DNA of 15,113 nucleotides from CAZNXE01 sp964576465. GTDB lineage: Bacteria; Planctomycetota; Planctomycetia; Pirellulales; JAEUIK01. Each line of letters starts with the position of its first letter. Position 1 is the first letter of the stretch. Under the pieces are notes generated by a model, which was not told the DNA's origin, made no database searches, and worked only from the letters and a program-made list of their open reading frames with translations. The position numbers and the translations under genes are program-made. The stretch spans positions 1 to 15,113 of the forward strand of contig CAZNXE010000129.1 in the NCBI GenBank assembly GCA_964576465.1, given 5' to 3'. This document shows, piece after piece, positions 1 through 7,047 of this stretch.

Positions 1-319
1 CGCTAACCTCCTCGACGGTCAACACAGGCTCATCGGCAGCATCCGCGCGGAGATCGACCACGTCGGTCAGGTCTTCAATCAGCAGACGCAGATCGTGAAC
101 GGCTTCCTCGCCGGTAACCTTTAGATTTGGATACGAATCGGGACGGAAGTCTGTCACACGGTAGCAGACGTAGTCGTACGGATAGACCTTCTCGGGATCG
201 ATTTCCCCAATCAACTGCTCGGCACGATTGGCCTGCTCGATCTTCTTCTCGCGCGGCGCAAAGCGAACCTGTTGATCGCGGAGCTCACGAATTCCGGGGT
301 TCTTGTAGTCGGTATGCAT
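1..319 (-). CDS. N-terminal part of a planctomycete sigma-factor-like regulator (runs off the window)
   Basis: The frame reads without a stop from an ATG at 319 down to the window edge (106 codons) and starts MHTDYKNPGIRELRDQQVRF. It is hydrophilic, with many charged residues and no signal peptide or membrane segment. An AGAGGA ribosome binding site lies about 7 bases upstream of the ATG. From memory, proteins with this start (NPGIRELRDQQVR, then a REKKIEQ stretch and a YPYDYVCYRVTD-like block) are common in planctomycetes and are annotated as sigma factors or HTH proteins. The last visible residues (LTVEEVS) are where a helix-turn-helix would begin in those relatives, so the DNA-binding part should lie outside the window. 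The sigma-factor assignment is inference; the reading frame itself is secure. It is divergent from the next gene across a long AT-rich gap. Confidence 0.6.
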   Translation of the reverse strand, partial: MHTDYKNPGIRELRDQQVRFAPREKKIEQANRAEQLIGEIDPEKVYPYDYVCYRVTDFRPDSYPNLKVTGEEAVHDLRLLIEDLTDVVDLRADAADEPVLTVEEVS

Positions 320-1013
320 GATCCGTCCTCTTCTCCATGGCGTTTCGTCGATTGTGGCCATTTGGGCCAACAATAGGACAAACGCCCCTAGGGCAGTCTT
401 TGCCGAGCCACGGCTTGTGTGCCACAAACTCAGCCTGGCCTGACACGTGCCATGTTCCCTGAACACGTCGAACAGCCCAGCGGTTACGAGAAGGCAAATC
501 CAGCCTCTCGGAATCTAACAAAATATCCCTGGTCGCTGCTGCCGATTTTTCCAAGGCACGGTTCCCATCCAAGGGCTTGCCCGCTGAGTGAGTGTCTCAA
601 TGAAGGACATGTGACTCATTTCGGGACTCCCGATGGGATGGGGGGTGCTTGGTCGATCGAACGAGGATCAGTGACCAGATTACTTTCCTACGTAACTAAG
701 TGTCTGTTTGCTCGAAAAAAGTTCGCCCAGCATATCGATTGTACTGAATTCGTTGGTCGAACGGTCGTCTTTTTAAGTTGAACTGTTGTCCTTATCATTG
801 TTCTATATAACAACTTACGACAAAATCACCACGATCTGAAGGTGGCCAAAATAAGTGGTCATTTGTACCGTAAAATACCCTCCAGCAGGCCAGATAATAA
901 GGCAAGTGTCTTTCGGTCGCACTCAACTAAACGACCGGGTTTGGACGATCTCACGGATGTAGGTGCGCCGCGGTCTCTTCTTCTTTTCAGCATGCAACGC
1001 AGGGATGCTTTTC
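320..1013. other. Long divergent intergenic region
   Basis: This 694-base gap separates two divergent genes. It is more AT-rich than its surroundings, mainly from about 660 to 900. I see no reading frame with convincing protein character. A TATATAAC stretch at 804-811 could be a -10 element for the rightward gene, but the nearest TTGAAC (778-783) is spaced 20-22 bases away, so no good promoter pair can be named. An imperfect hairpin lies at 352-373 (TTGTGGCC with GGCCAACAA), inside the leader of the leftward gene. Otherwise nothing identifiable. Confidence 0.5.
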
Positions 1014-2420
1014 ATGAGTGCACAGCGTGGACCAAACAGAACTGTTTCGGTAGTTTTTGTCGCATACTCCCTGATGGGGGGGGTTATCGTTGGCGAAGAG
1101 GCCAAACATGAGACGACTTCGCCCCTGCACTCCTTACGCTCGCAGGCAAAGGTTGATGATTATTCCAAGGTCGAAGTGCTGCTTGAAGTTCGCGGCGACT
1201 TGAAGATTCGGGGTGAGAAGAAGGTCGAAGAGCTTCCCATGCAGGCCAAGGGCACCCTGGGCTACCACGAACGGTTGCTGCATTTGGGTGATGAAGCACA
1301 CACCGGGCTGCGAAGTCTTCGCCTCTACCAACAGGCCGAGGTTGATATCCAAGTGCATGGCGACCGCTCGCACCGGTTGCTGCCCGAGGCCCGTCGATTG
1401 ATCGCGGTCGATCGAACATTGGAAAGTACCGACCTGTATTGCGTCGAGGAGCTACTGAGTCGCGACGATCTCGATCTGATTGAGATCCCCTGCAACAGCC
1501 TGCTGATCGAGGCGTTGCTGCCTGGCTATGAGTTGCCGATCGGCTCGACTTGGTCGCATTCAGATCATCTGCTGGCAACCCTGTTGAGCATCGACGCCAT
1601 CAGCTCCAACGACGTTGAGAGCAAGTTTGTCTCCATCGAGAAGAACGTGGCGAAGGTCGAAATGGCCGGCACGGTACATGGTGCCATCGCCGGTGTTGCC
1701 ACCGAGATGGACGTCAAGGCACGTTACTTGTTCGACATCGAGCGAGGCCGAATCGCCTGGATCGCGATGATTATCAAGGAGAAGCGATCGATTGGCCACG
1801 CCGCGCCAGGGCTCGAGGTGGTGGTGCGGATTCAGATGACCATTCGACCATCGAACTCGACACCGGAGCTTAGCGACGAAGTGATTGCCGGCTTGTCGAC
1901 GGACGATGAAATCCGCGATCTGTTGGTACTGGAGTCGAAAGAGCATGGCTTTGCGTTTGCCTACCCACGCAATTGGCACGTGGTGAGCGAGGACGAAAAC
2001 CTCGTTGTATTGCGAATGATCGAGCGAGGAGATCTCATTGCCCAGTGCAATGTTTCGCCGCTGGGCCGAAAACCCGACGAGTCGCACGCTACCAGCCTCG
2101 CTACACTACAGCGAGATATCAAGCACTCGCTGGGCCAGAACTTCGGTTCGTTCGTGAGGGCTAGCGAAGGCAAGACCAGCTCAGGGCTAACCATTCACGA
2201 GGTGGTTGCTCAGGGAACCGCATCGGAGCAGCCGATGCACTGGCACTACTACGTGGTCCGCGACGAAAGCGGGAAGCGAATCACGTTCGCGTTCACTCTG
2301 GAAAGCTCGCTAGTGCCGCTGTTGGACAAGGTCGATCGCCAGATGGTCACCAGCGTGCAATTCACTGCTCCGCAGACGGAGCGGGCGGCCCGATCGGCCG
2401 AGGGTGCCGCGAGACGTTGA
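1014..2420 (+). CDS. Secreted protein with a C-terminal PsbP/DcrB-like domain
   Basis: 468 residues from the ATG at 1014, chosen because a GCAGGGA ribosome binding site sits about 8 bases upstream and because it gives a compact export signal: Arg near residues 6 and 9, then a hydrophobic run (VSVVFVAYSLMGGVIVG). A GTG at 963 would add 17 residues and has no clear binding site. The body is rich in acidic and charged residues, with no further membrane segment. From about residue 315 the sequence (HGFAFAYPRNWHVVSEDENL, alternating strands, ending in TSVQF) has the YPxxW and strand pattern of the PsbP/Mog1/DcrB fold, usually found in small exported proteins. I do not recognise the N-terminal 300 residues. 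It is followed after 43 bases by the DUF3891 gene in the same direction, so the two may be co-transcribed. No specific function can be assigned. Confidence 0.75.
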   Translation: MSAQRGPNRTVSVVFVAYSLMGGVIVGEEAKHETTSPLHSLRSQAKVDDYSKVEVLLEVRGDLKIRGEKKVEELPMQAKGTLGYHERLLHLGDEAHTGLRSLRLYQQAEVDIQVHGDRSHRLLPEARRLIAVDRTLESTDLYCVEELLSRDDLDLIEIPCNSLLIEALLPGYELPIGSTWSHSDHLLATLLSIDAISSNDVESKFVSIEKNVAKVEMAGTVHGAIAGVATEMDVKARYLFDIERGRIAWIAMIIKEKRSIGHAAPGLEVVVRIQMTIRPSNSTPELSDEVIAGLSTDDEIRDLLVLESKEHGFAFAYPRNWHVVSEDENLVVLRMIERGDLIAQCNVSPLGRKPDESHATSLATLQRDIKHSLGQNFGSFVRASEGKTSSGLTIHEVVAQGTASEQPMHWHYYVVRDESGKRITFAFTLESSLVPLLDKVDRQMVTSVQFTAPQTERAARSAEGAARR

Positions 2421-2463
2421 ATATCTTCGTCGCTCACGTTTCGGCGAATAGGTGGGAAAGTCG

Positions 2464-3255
2464 ATGATCCGGCGGGAGTTCCAGTGTCGCGAGGGCAATC
2501 CCGGCTGGATACTCATCTCGCAGGTCGACCATGCCCATCTCGCTTGGCAGCTTGCCCAACATTGGGCTGAGCCGATCGGTCGTTTGGCTTCAATCGACCG
2601 CGATTTACTCGCGGCCATTCGGTGTCACGACGACGGATGGTCGCAGTGGGAACGGCAGCCTCAGGTCGATCGTGACTCAGGCCGTCCGATCGATTTCACC
2701 GAGATGTCGCTCGTCGAGGCGCTGCATGTTTGGCGGCAATCGATCGCCGTGGCCGAGCAAGTATCGTCTTTCACCACGTGGCTCGTGAGCCGCCATTTCG
2801 AGGAATTGCTTCGACGCTCGCGATGGTCAGAGTCGCACGATTTCGCAACGGTTAACGCCGCCCAAGCATTTCTGGACGAACAGGCAGCGGCTCAACCCCA
2901 ATGGCTGAGCAACGCTCAGCGGGAGCAGCCGGAACTGCGCACGGTCGAGGTCGCAAAAGCCGGACTGGCCCAACTGCAACTGTTCGACCTGCTGAGCCTG
3001 TGGTTTTGCTGTGCCGAACAGGAAGATCCAATCCAGCTCGAAATGCCCAGCGGCGCAACGCTGAGCCTGACACCAGACGCCGAACGCCGCATTGGTGTCG
3101 ATCCCTGGCCGACGGGATTGGCTCCCTTCGAGCTATCCGTCTCCGGCCGCGTCGTACCCCAGCGACACTACGCCAGTGCCAAAGACCTAGCCAAAACCCC
3201 ATCCGTCACAGGCAAGATCACCTGGACTCTGCTGCCAGAGAATCGCCTGAATTAG
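2464..3255 (+). CDS. DUF3891 family protein
   Basis: 263 residues from the ATG at 2464; GGTGGGAAAG just upstream supplies the binding site, and the GTG at 2452 lies within it and is less likely. The opening MIRRE, then PGWILISQVDHAHLAWQLA, matches my memory of the DUF3891 family (function unknown, cytoplasmic). Conserved-looking polar positions are Q20/D22/H23, H55-D56-D57 followed by GW, the segment TTWLVSRHFEEL, and LQLFDLLSLWFC near residue 180. Histidine and HD pairs on a helical background recall metal-binding HD-type folds, but this is only a resemblance. There is no signal peptide or membrane segment. It lies 43 bases after the secreted-protein gene. The stop codon abuts the remnant of a transposase on the other strand, so a mobile element once inserted right behind this gene without obviously damaging it. 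Confidence 0.8.
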   Translation: MIRREFQCREGNPGWILISQVDHAHLAWQLAQHWAEPIGRLASIDRDLLAAIRCHDDGWSQWERQPQVDRDSGRPIDFTEMSLVEALHVWRQSIAVAEQVSSFTTWLVSRHFEELLRRSRWSESHDFATVNAAQAFLDEQAAAQPQWLSNAQREQPELRTVEVAKAGLAQLQLFDLLSLWFCCAEQEDPIQLEMPSGATLSLTPDAERRIGVDPWPTGLAPFELSVSGRVVPQRHYASAKDLAKTPSVTGKITWTLLPENRLN

Positions 3256-3315
3256 GGTGCGGTGTTTTGTTGAAAACACGATATGGACGTAAATTTGGAC
3301 GAACGATTGCGGCAT
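3256..3315 (-). pseudogene. 5' remnant of a REP-associated tyrosine transposase (IS200-like)
   Basis: On the minus strand an ATG at 3315 opens MPQSFVQIYVHIVFSTKHR, which is the characteristic first strand of IS200-like/RAYT transposases (their proteins commonly begin M-P-Q-S or similar, then a strand ending in HIVFSTK-R). The resemblance stops after about 19-20 codons, where the frame runs into the 3' end of the DUF3891 gene. The HUH motif and the catalytic tyrosine of the family are absent, so this is a dead fragment. Palindromes of the type that flank such transposases lie just upstream of it. Confidence 0.6.
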
Positions 3316-3332
3316 GGTATCGCCTGTTTGTA

Positions 3333-3423
3333 AAACCCCGTTGGGGTTTGCGCAATGGTTGAGCATCGTAACCCAGAGTGCGCTTCGCGACCCTGGGCTT
3401 CGTTGTTTTATGCCTTCGGCATA
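3333..3423. repeat. Cluster of three REP-like palindromes upstream of the transposase remnant
   Basis: Three hairpins follow each other. First, AAACCCC (3333-3339) with GGGGTTT (3343-3349), loop GTT. Second, CCCAG (3372-3376) with CTGGG (3393-3397), continued inward by GTGCG and CGCGAC with one mismatch and one bulge. Third, TATGCC (3409-3414) with GGCATA (3418-3423), loop TTC. Such strings of short palindromes are usual upstream of RAYT genes, whose enzymes recognise them. Their position directly before the transposase start supports reading this as the left part of a decayed REP-transposase unit. Confidence 0.6.
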
Positions 3424-3433
3424 TCGATTTGCA

Positions 3434-3500
3434 GTATGAAACGCCGCCTGTGGTGTGTTTCGGGACCGGACCGTAACGCTCGGAATGGCGGGGATAGCGT
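3434..3500. repeat. Decayed copy of a MITE-like inverted-repeat element
   Basis: This stretch aligns with the left and central part of the intact element at 10599-10704. Shared blocks in the same order are AACGCC (3439), CTGTGG (3448), GGGACC (3462) and an 18-base block at 3470-3487 that differs from 10649-10666 at two positions. The right arm has diverged, so the long inverted repeat can no longer form. Confidence 0.6.
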
Positions 3501-3562
3501 TTTGAAGATCCTGAGCACTGGGCAGGTTTATTGCCTCCGGGTGACGATCCCCCCAAAGGTCG

Positions 3563-3584
3563 GATTGTGCCGGGTGGCACAATC
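3563..3584. repeat. Perfect 9-bp hairpin, REP-like
   Basis: GATTGTGCC (3563-3571) pairs with GGCACAATC (3576-3584) around the loop GGGT. There is no T run on either side, so an intrinsic terminator is unlikely. It sits in the repeat-rich gap and is more likely another dispersed palindrome. Confidence 0.5.
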
Positions 3585-3641
3585 TTCGGGCGTGGGGGGC
3601 CCGGTGGCGGGGCGAATTGCCGGGTGCTGGCCGGTGAATTC

Positions 3642-3671
3642 TTGACCGCACGCCGTAAGCCCAATTACACT
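3642..3671 (+). promoter_or_regulatory. Candidate sigma-70 promoter for the secreted-protein gene
   Basis: TTGACC (3642-3647), an 18-base spacer, then TACACT (3666-3671). It matches five of six -35 and four of six -10 consensus positions and lies 56 bases before the downstream ATG. No experimental support. Confidence 0.35.
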
Positions 3672-3727
3672 AAGAGGTTCGCAGTGGCATGGAGGTCCTT
3701 TAGATCGAGAGCCGCTTCTAACAGCGG

Positions 3728-4720
3728 ATGCTCCAACAGAGCGAGGGCCCATCGGTGTTCAACCCGGTCATACGTCGAATCACCATCTGTGTACTGGCGA
3801 CACTCATTTTTTCGGTGCCAGTGATCGCCTTGGCGCAGGCGACCTCTCCGCTGGTTTCACCAACCCAGCGGCGATTGATTGAGCCGGGTGCGAGATTGGC
3901 GCGGCATGCGAACTTGGCTCCGGCGGCAGTTTCTGCCGTGCAGCTCAAGCCAAGCGAGGATCCGCGGAGCCAAGATCCCGCGCGAGGCTTGCATCGTGTT
4001 CTGGTGACCATCGACCCCAATCAGCAAGTCAAAGAGAGTTCCAGCCGTCACGACATCGTCGAATTGATCGAGGTCGATCCGAAGTTCGATTGGGCGGAGA
4101 ACATTCGCTTTCAGCACGACATTTGGTCGCTGGAGTTTGCGTTCAAGCCGATGCGGCTGATTGAAGTCGACGTACCGCTTCCCAGCGGGAAGATGCGCAA
4201 GAAGCAGCTTTGGTACATGGTTTACCGCGTGGTGAACTACGGCGATGTGCCGGTGCCGAACTTCACCCCAGTGTTCGAGCTTGCCAGCGACATCGAAGAT
4301 AGCCAAGGGCGTCGCAAACGATACATGGACCGCATTATTCCAGTGGCCAACAAACCAATTGCCAAGCGGGAGCATTTCCCTCTCGGGCTGCTGAACACCG
4401 TGGAAATCTGTGGTGAGATCCCTGTCAGCGAACGTCCCGTCACTGGGGAAGATGGCCGACCGGCAGGACCAGGCATAATCAATCCGGTCTGGGGGGTCGC
4501 GACTTGGGAAGACATCGACCCGAGGACCGACCGCTTTTCGGTGTTCGTACGCGGTCTGACGAACGCCTACCGCTGGAAAGACACGCTCGAGGGTCGGAAA
4601 TTCACCTACAAGACGTTGGAACTCCGGTTCTGGCGTCCCGGCGACGCGCTGCATCAGCACGAGCGTGAGTTCCGCTTTGGTGATCCCGACGCGGTTGACT
4701 ACGAGTGGGTTTACCGGTAA
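3728..4720 (+). CDS. Secreted protein of unknown function
   Basis: 330 residues from the ATG at 3728. The N-terminus is a typical export signal: RR followed by a hydrophobic stretch (ITICVLATLIFSVPVIALAQA) with a probable cut after ALAQA near residue 38. A GTG at 3755 is an alternative start; it has GCGAGGG upstream and would give an even shorter n-region. The mature part has many aromatic and basic residues, beta-strand-like patterns (MRLIEVDVPLPSGKMRKKQL, then LWYMVYRVVNYG), and no membrane segment, lipobox or known catalytic motif. A WYMVYRVVNYGD-type segment resembles what I recall of planctomycete-only hypothetical proteins, but I cannot name a family. It stands alone behind its own candidate promoter and is 78 bases upstream of rpmA, with no obvious terminator between them. 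Confidence 0.7.
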   Translation: MLQQSEGPSVFNPVIRRITICVLATLIFSVPVIALAQATSPLVSPTQRRLIEPGARLARHANLAPAAVSAVQLKPSEDPRSQDPARGLHRVLVTIDPNQQVKESSSRHDIVELIEVDPKFDWAENIRFQHDIWSLEFAFKPMRLIEVDVPLPSGKMRKKQLWYMVYRVVNYGDVPVPNFTPVFELASDIEDSQGRRKRYMDRIIPVANKPIAKREHFPLGLLNTVEICGEIPVSERPVTGEDGRPAGPGIINPVWGVATWEDIDPRTDRFSVFVRGLTNAYRWKDTLEGRKFTYKTLELRFWRPGDALHQHEREFRFGDPDAVDYEWVYR

Positions 4721-4798
4721 ACAACAGGGTTTACGACAAGAACCACTCGCCCGCCCCCTGGCCAAGAACGCCGTGGGCTTGGCACGGAGATCGATGTT

Positions 4799-5068
4799 AT
4801 GGCACATAAGAAGGGCCAAGGATCCACCCGCAACGGTCGCGACTCGAACGGACAACGTCGCGGTGTGAAGCGATTCGGTGGCGAGCAGGTTTACCCAGGA
4901 AATATCCTCATCCGCCAGGTGGGCAATCGGTTTCACCCGGGCAAAGGGGTTGGCCAAGGTAAAGATTACACGCTCTTCGCGTTGGTCGAAGGCTACGTCA
5001 AGTTCGATCGCAAAGGTCGGCGGATCAATGTCGTCGACACCAATGTCAATGTCGTGCAAAGCAACTGA
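4799..5068 (+). CDS. rpmA: 50S ribosomal protein L27
   Basis: 89 residues, the normal length. The sequence starts MAHKKGQGSTRNGRDSNGQR and contains the basic N-terminal tail that reaches the peptidyl transferase centre, then the compact beta-barrel with GGEQVYPGNILIRQ, FHPGKGVGQGKDYTLFAL and VKFDRKGR, all diagnostic of L27. There is no N-terminal extension before the MAHKKG of the kind cleaved by the Prp protease in Firmicutes. A GGAGA motif lies 8 bases before the ATG. In most bacteria rplU (L21) precedes rpmA; here the upstream gene is an unrelated secreted protein, so L21 must be encoded elsewhere. A terminator-like hairpin follows, then obgE. Confidence 0.97.
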   Translation: MAHKKGQGSTRNGRDSNGQRRGVKRFGGEQVYPGNILIRQVGNRFHPGKGVGQGKDYTLFALVEGYVKFDRKGRRINVVDTNVNVVQSN

Positions 5069-5106
5069 CGCGCTCTGTTTTGAAGTGCGTCGAAGGTAAT
5101 CATATA

Positions 5107-5140
5107 AGGGACGGGTCGCAGTCGGCCGGTCCCTCTTTTC
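5107..5140 (+). terminator. Intrinsic terminator after rpmA
   Basis: AGGGAC (5107-5112) pairs with GTCCCT (5129-5134); one G-G mismatch is followed by two more pairs (GG with CC). The stem is followed by CTTTTC (5135-5140). It lies 39 bases after the rpmA stop, so it would separate rpmA from obgE at least in part. Confidence 0.55.
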
Positions 5141-5225
5141 GTGTTGAGTAGATGTTCTCAGCTTCCATTGGCTCGGATGAATCATCTGAGTCATTTCAAT
5201 CTTCGACAACGACCGTTGGACCGCG

Positions 5226-6224
5226 ATGTTTGTTGACCGCGTCAAAATTCATATCGCCGGGGGCAAAGGGGGCGATGGCTGCGTTAGCTTTCGCCGGGAG
5301 AAATACATTCCTCGCGGCGGACCCAACGGCGGCGACGGCGGCAACGGCGGCAGTGTGATCATTGAAGCGGTCTCCGGGGTCGACTCGCTCGCGCCCCTCT
5401 CGCACCGGCACCATTGGTCTGCACGCAACGGAGAACAGGGAGGTAGCAATAATTGCCACGGGCGGGGTGCCGAGGACCTGCTAATTCAAGTTCCGCCGGG
5501 TACGGTGGTGCTCGATGAAAAGGAGAATTTCCCCCTCAAGGATTTGACCAGCCCTGGCGATCGGGTGACTGCCGCGCGGGGCGGCAAAGGCGGCAAAGGC
5601 AACACCCGCTTCAAGTCGTCGACTAACCGCGCGCCACGACAATCCACGCCTGGGGAACCAAGTGAAGAACGGACGCTGATCCTCGAGTTGAAGGTCATCG
5701 CCGATGTCGGGCTGATCGGGAAGCCCAACGCCGGCAAGAGCACGCTCCTGAGCCGGCTTTCTCGGGCACGTCCAGAAATTGCCGACTATCCGTTCACGAC
5801 CAAGTATCCCAACCTGGGGCTCGTGCAGATTGATTTCGACCACTCGTTTGTCATGGCCGATATTCCAGGGCTTATCGAAGGGGCCCATGCCGGTGTGGGG
5901 CTCGGTCACGAATTCCTGCGGCACGTCCAACGCACCCGAGTCTTGGTACACTTGGTTGAACCGCAGCCGATGGACGAGACCGATCCGCTGGAAAACTATC
6001 GGACCGTGCGAAGTGAATTGAGTCAATACGACGCCGCGCTGGCCGAGCGGCCTGAAATCGTGGTCGTCAGCAAAGGCGAGTTGCCCGAGGCCGCGCGGAT
6101 TGCGGAGCTGCTATCGGCCGAACTTGAGACCCCGGCGTTGAAGCTGTCAGCCGTAACGGGTGAAGGGCTCGACAAGCTGCTTTATGCCATCAGTGAACAA
6201 CTCACGCAGTGTGCCAAGCCGTAG
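5226..6224 (+). CDS. obgE: Obg GTPase, ribosome assembly
   Basis: 332 residues. Residues 1-160 form the glycine-rich Obg domain (GGKGGDGCVSFRREKY, PNGGDGGNGG, ARGGKGGKGN), which in this family mimics rRNA when binding the 50S subunit. The GTPase domain follows: P-loop GKPNAGKS (165-172), switch I region YPFTT, DIPGL (212-216) with IEGAHAGVGLGHEFLRH, and SAVTG (308-312). The G4 motif, normally NKxD, reads S282-K-G-E285 (VVSKGELPEA), so both the Asn and the Asp that contact guanine are replaced. The protein ends soon after the G domain; there is no C-terminal OCT/TGS-like extension. The ATG at 5226 starts a canonical MFVDRVKI. The coaX start is 11 bases beyond the stop, suggesting an obgE-coaX-mnmE operon. 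Confidence 0.95.
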   Translation: MFVDRVKIHIAGGKGGDGCVSFRREKYIPRGGPNGGDGGNGGSVIIEAVSGVDSLAPLSHRHHWSARNGEQGGSNNCHGRGAEDLLIQVPPGTVVLDEKENFPLKDLTSPGDRVTAARGGKGGKGNTRFKSSTNRAPRQSTPGEPSEERTLILELKVIADVGLIGKPNAGKSTLLSRLSRARPEIADYPFTTKYPNLGLVQIDFDHSFVMADIPGLIEGAHAGVGLGHEFLRHVQRTRVLVHLVEPQPMDETDPLENYRTVRSELSQYDAALAERPEIVVVSKGELPEAARIAELLSAELETPALKLSAVTGEGLDKLLYAISEQLTQCAKP

Positions 6225-6235
6225 AGCCAATCACC

Positions 6236-7030
6236 ATGTCCGTGACACAACAAACGCCGCTGTTGGCCGTGGATATCGGCAATAGCCGCATGAAGCTCGG
6301 CCTGTTCGAAACGTGCGAGAAGCCGGTCGACCAACTTCCGCGACCGATTCGGACCTGCGAACTGTCGACGCTCGATGAGCCATTCGACGAATTGATCTCC
6401 TGGCTGCAACCGCATGCGATCGAAAGGCTGTCCTGGCGTTTGGGCACCGTGAATCTACTCGGTTCCACGCGATTGATTGCCTGGCTGCGGGAGCGCGACG
6501 CCGCCGGAGGGTTGATGATGTTGGCGCGAGACGACTTGCCGCTTGAAGTTGAGTTGGAGCGTCCTGACATGGTGGGTGTCGATCGCCTGTTAGCCGCCGT
6601 GGCGGTGAACCATCTTCGCACCGCGGGCGTGCCGGCGGTGATCGTCGATCTGGGAACCGCCATCACGGTCGACTTGCTATCCTCTGCGGGCGTGTTTCGT
6701 GGTGGCGCGATTTGGCCCGGCATCGCAATGGCCGCACGAGCATTACACGAATTCACCGATTTGCTTCCTAAGCTGGACATGACTTCGCTTGTCGAAGCGC
6801 CTGCGGCGCTGGGCACCTCAACGGTCGATGCGATGCAGTCTGGTTTGTATTGGGGGGCCATTGGCGGTGTGAAAGAGTTGATCGCGAAACTTGCGGACGA
6901 AGTTGGTCAGACACCACAGGTGTTCGTCACCGGCGGCGCCGCGCAAGCGATCACGACGCTCATCGATCCAGCGGCCCTATGCGTGCCAGATCTGGTCTTG
7001 GCCGGCATCGCGTTGACATCGGTCCAGTAG
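6236..7030 (+). CDS. coaX: Type III pantothenate kinase
   Basis: 264 residues, normal for the family. CoaX phosphorylates pantothenate with ATP in the first step of coenzyme A synthesis; type III enzymes belong to the ASKHA fold. Visible motifs: PLLAVDIGNSRMKLGLF (phosphate loop, D13), DMVGVDRLLAAVAV, DLGTAITVD (D138), the family's GGAIWPG (156-162), and near the C-terminus VFVTGGAAQAI. The ATG at 6236 is chosen because the sequence before the first strand is then short, as in homologues; an in-frame GTG at 6209 would overlap obgE. Gaps are 11 bases to obgE and 17 bases to the next gene, consistent with one transcript. Confidence 0.9.
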   Translation: MSVTQQTPLLAVDIGNSRMKLGLFETCEKPVDQLPRPIRTCELSTLDEPFDELISWLQPHAIERLSWRLGTVNLLGSTRLIAWLRERDAAGGLMMLARDDLPLEVELERPDMVGVDRLLAAVAVNHLRTAGVPAVIVDLGTAITVDLLSSAGVFRGGAIWPGIAMAARALHEFTDLLPKLDMTSLVEAPAALGTSTVDAMQSGLYWGAIGGVKELIAKLADEVGQTPQVFVTGGAAQAITTLIDPAALCVPDLVLAGIALTSVQ

Positions 7031-7047
7031 AATACGCTCCGCAGGTG

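Noticed and set aside
419..781. 120-codon plus-strand frame in the first intergenic region
   Set aside because: Composition is not protein-like, there is no ribosome binding site, and it crosses the AT-rich promoter zone.
3187..3651. Full-length 154-codon minus-strand frame containing the transposase-like start
   Set aside because: Only the MPQSFVQIY segment resembles a protein family; the rest translates repeats and the end of the DUF3891 gene.
3857..5245. 462-codon minus-strand frame opposite the secreted protein and rpmA
   Set aside because: It is the antisense shadow of rpmA, which is certain, and of a gene with a signal peptide; no family resemblance.
5249..5449. Proline-rich minus-strand frames opposite obgE
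   Set aside because: They mirror the glycine-rich Obg domain on the other strand.
6850..7047. Upstream extension of the MnmE-like frame to 6850
   Set aside because: This part lies within coaX in another frame; the family start is at the ATG at 7048.
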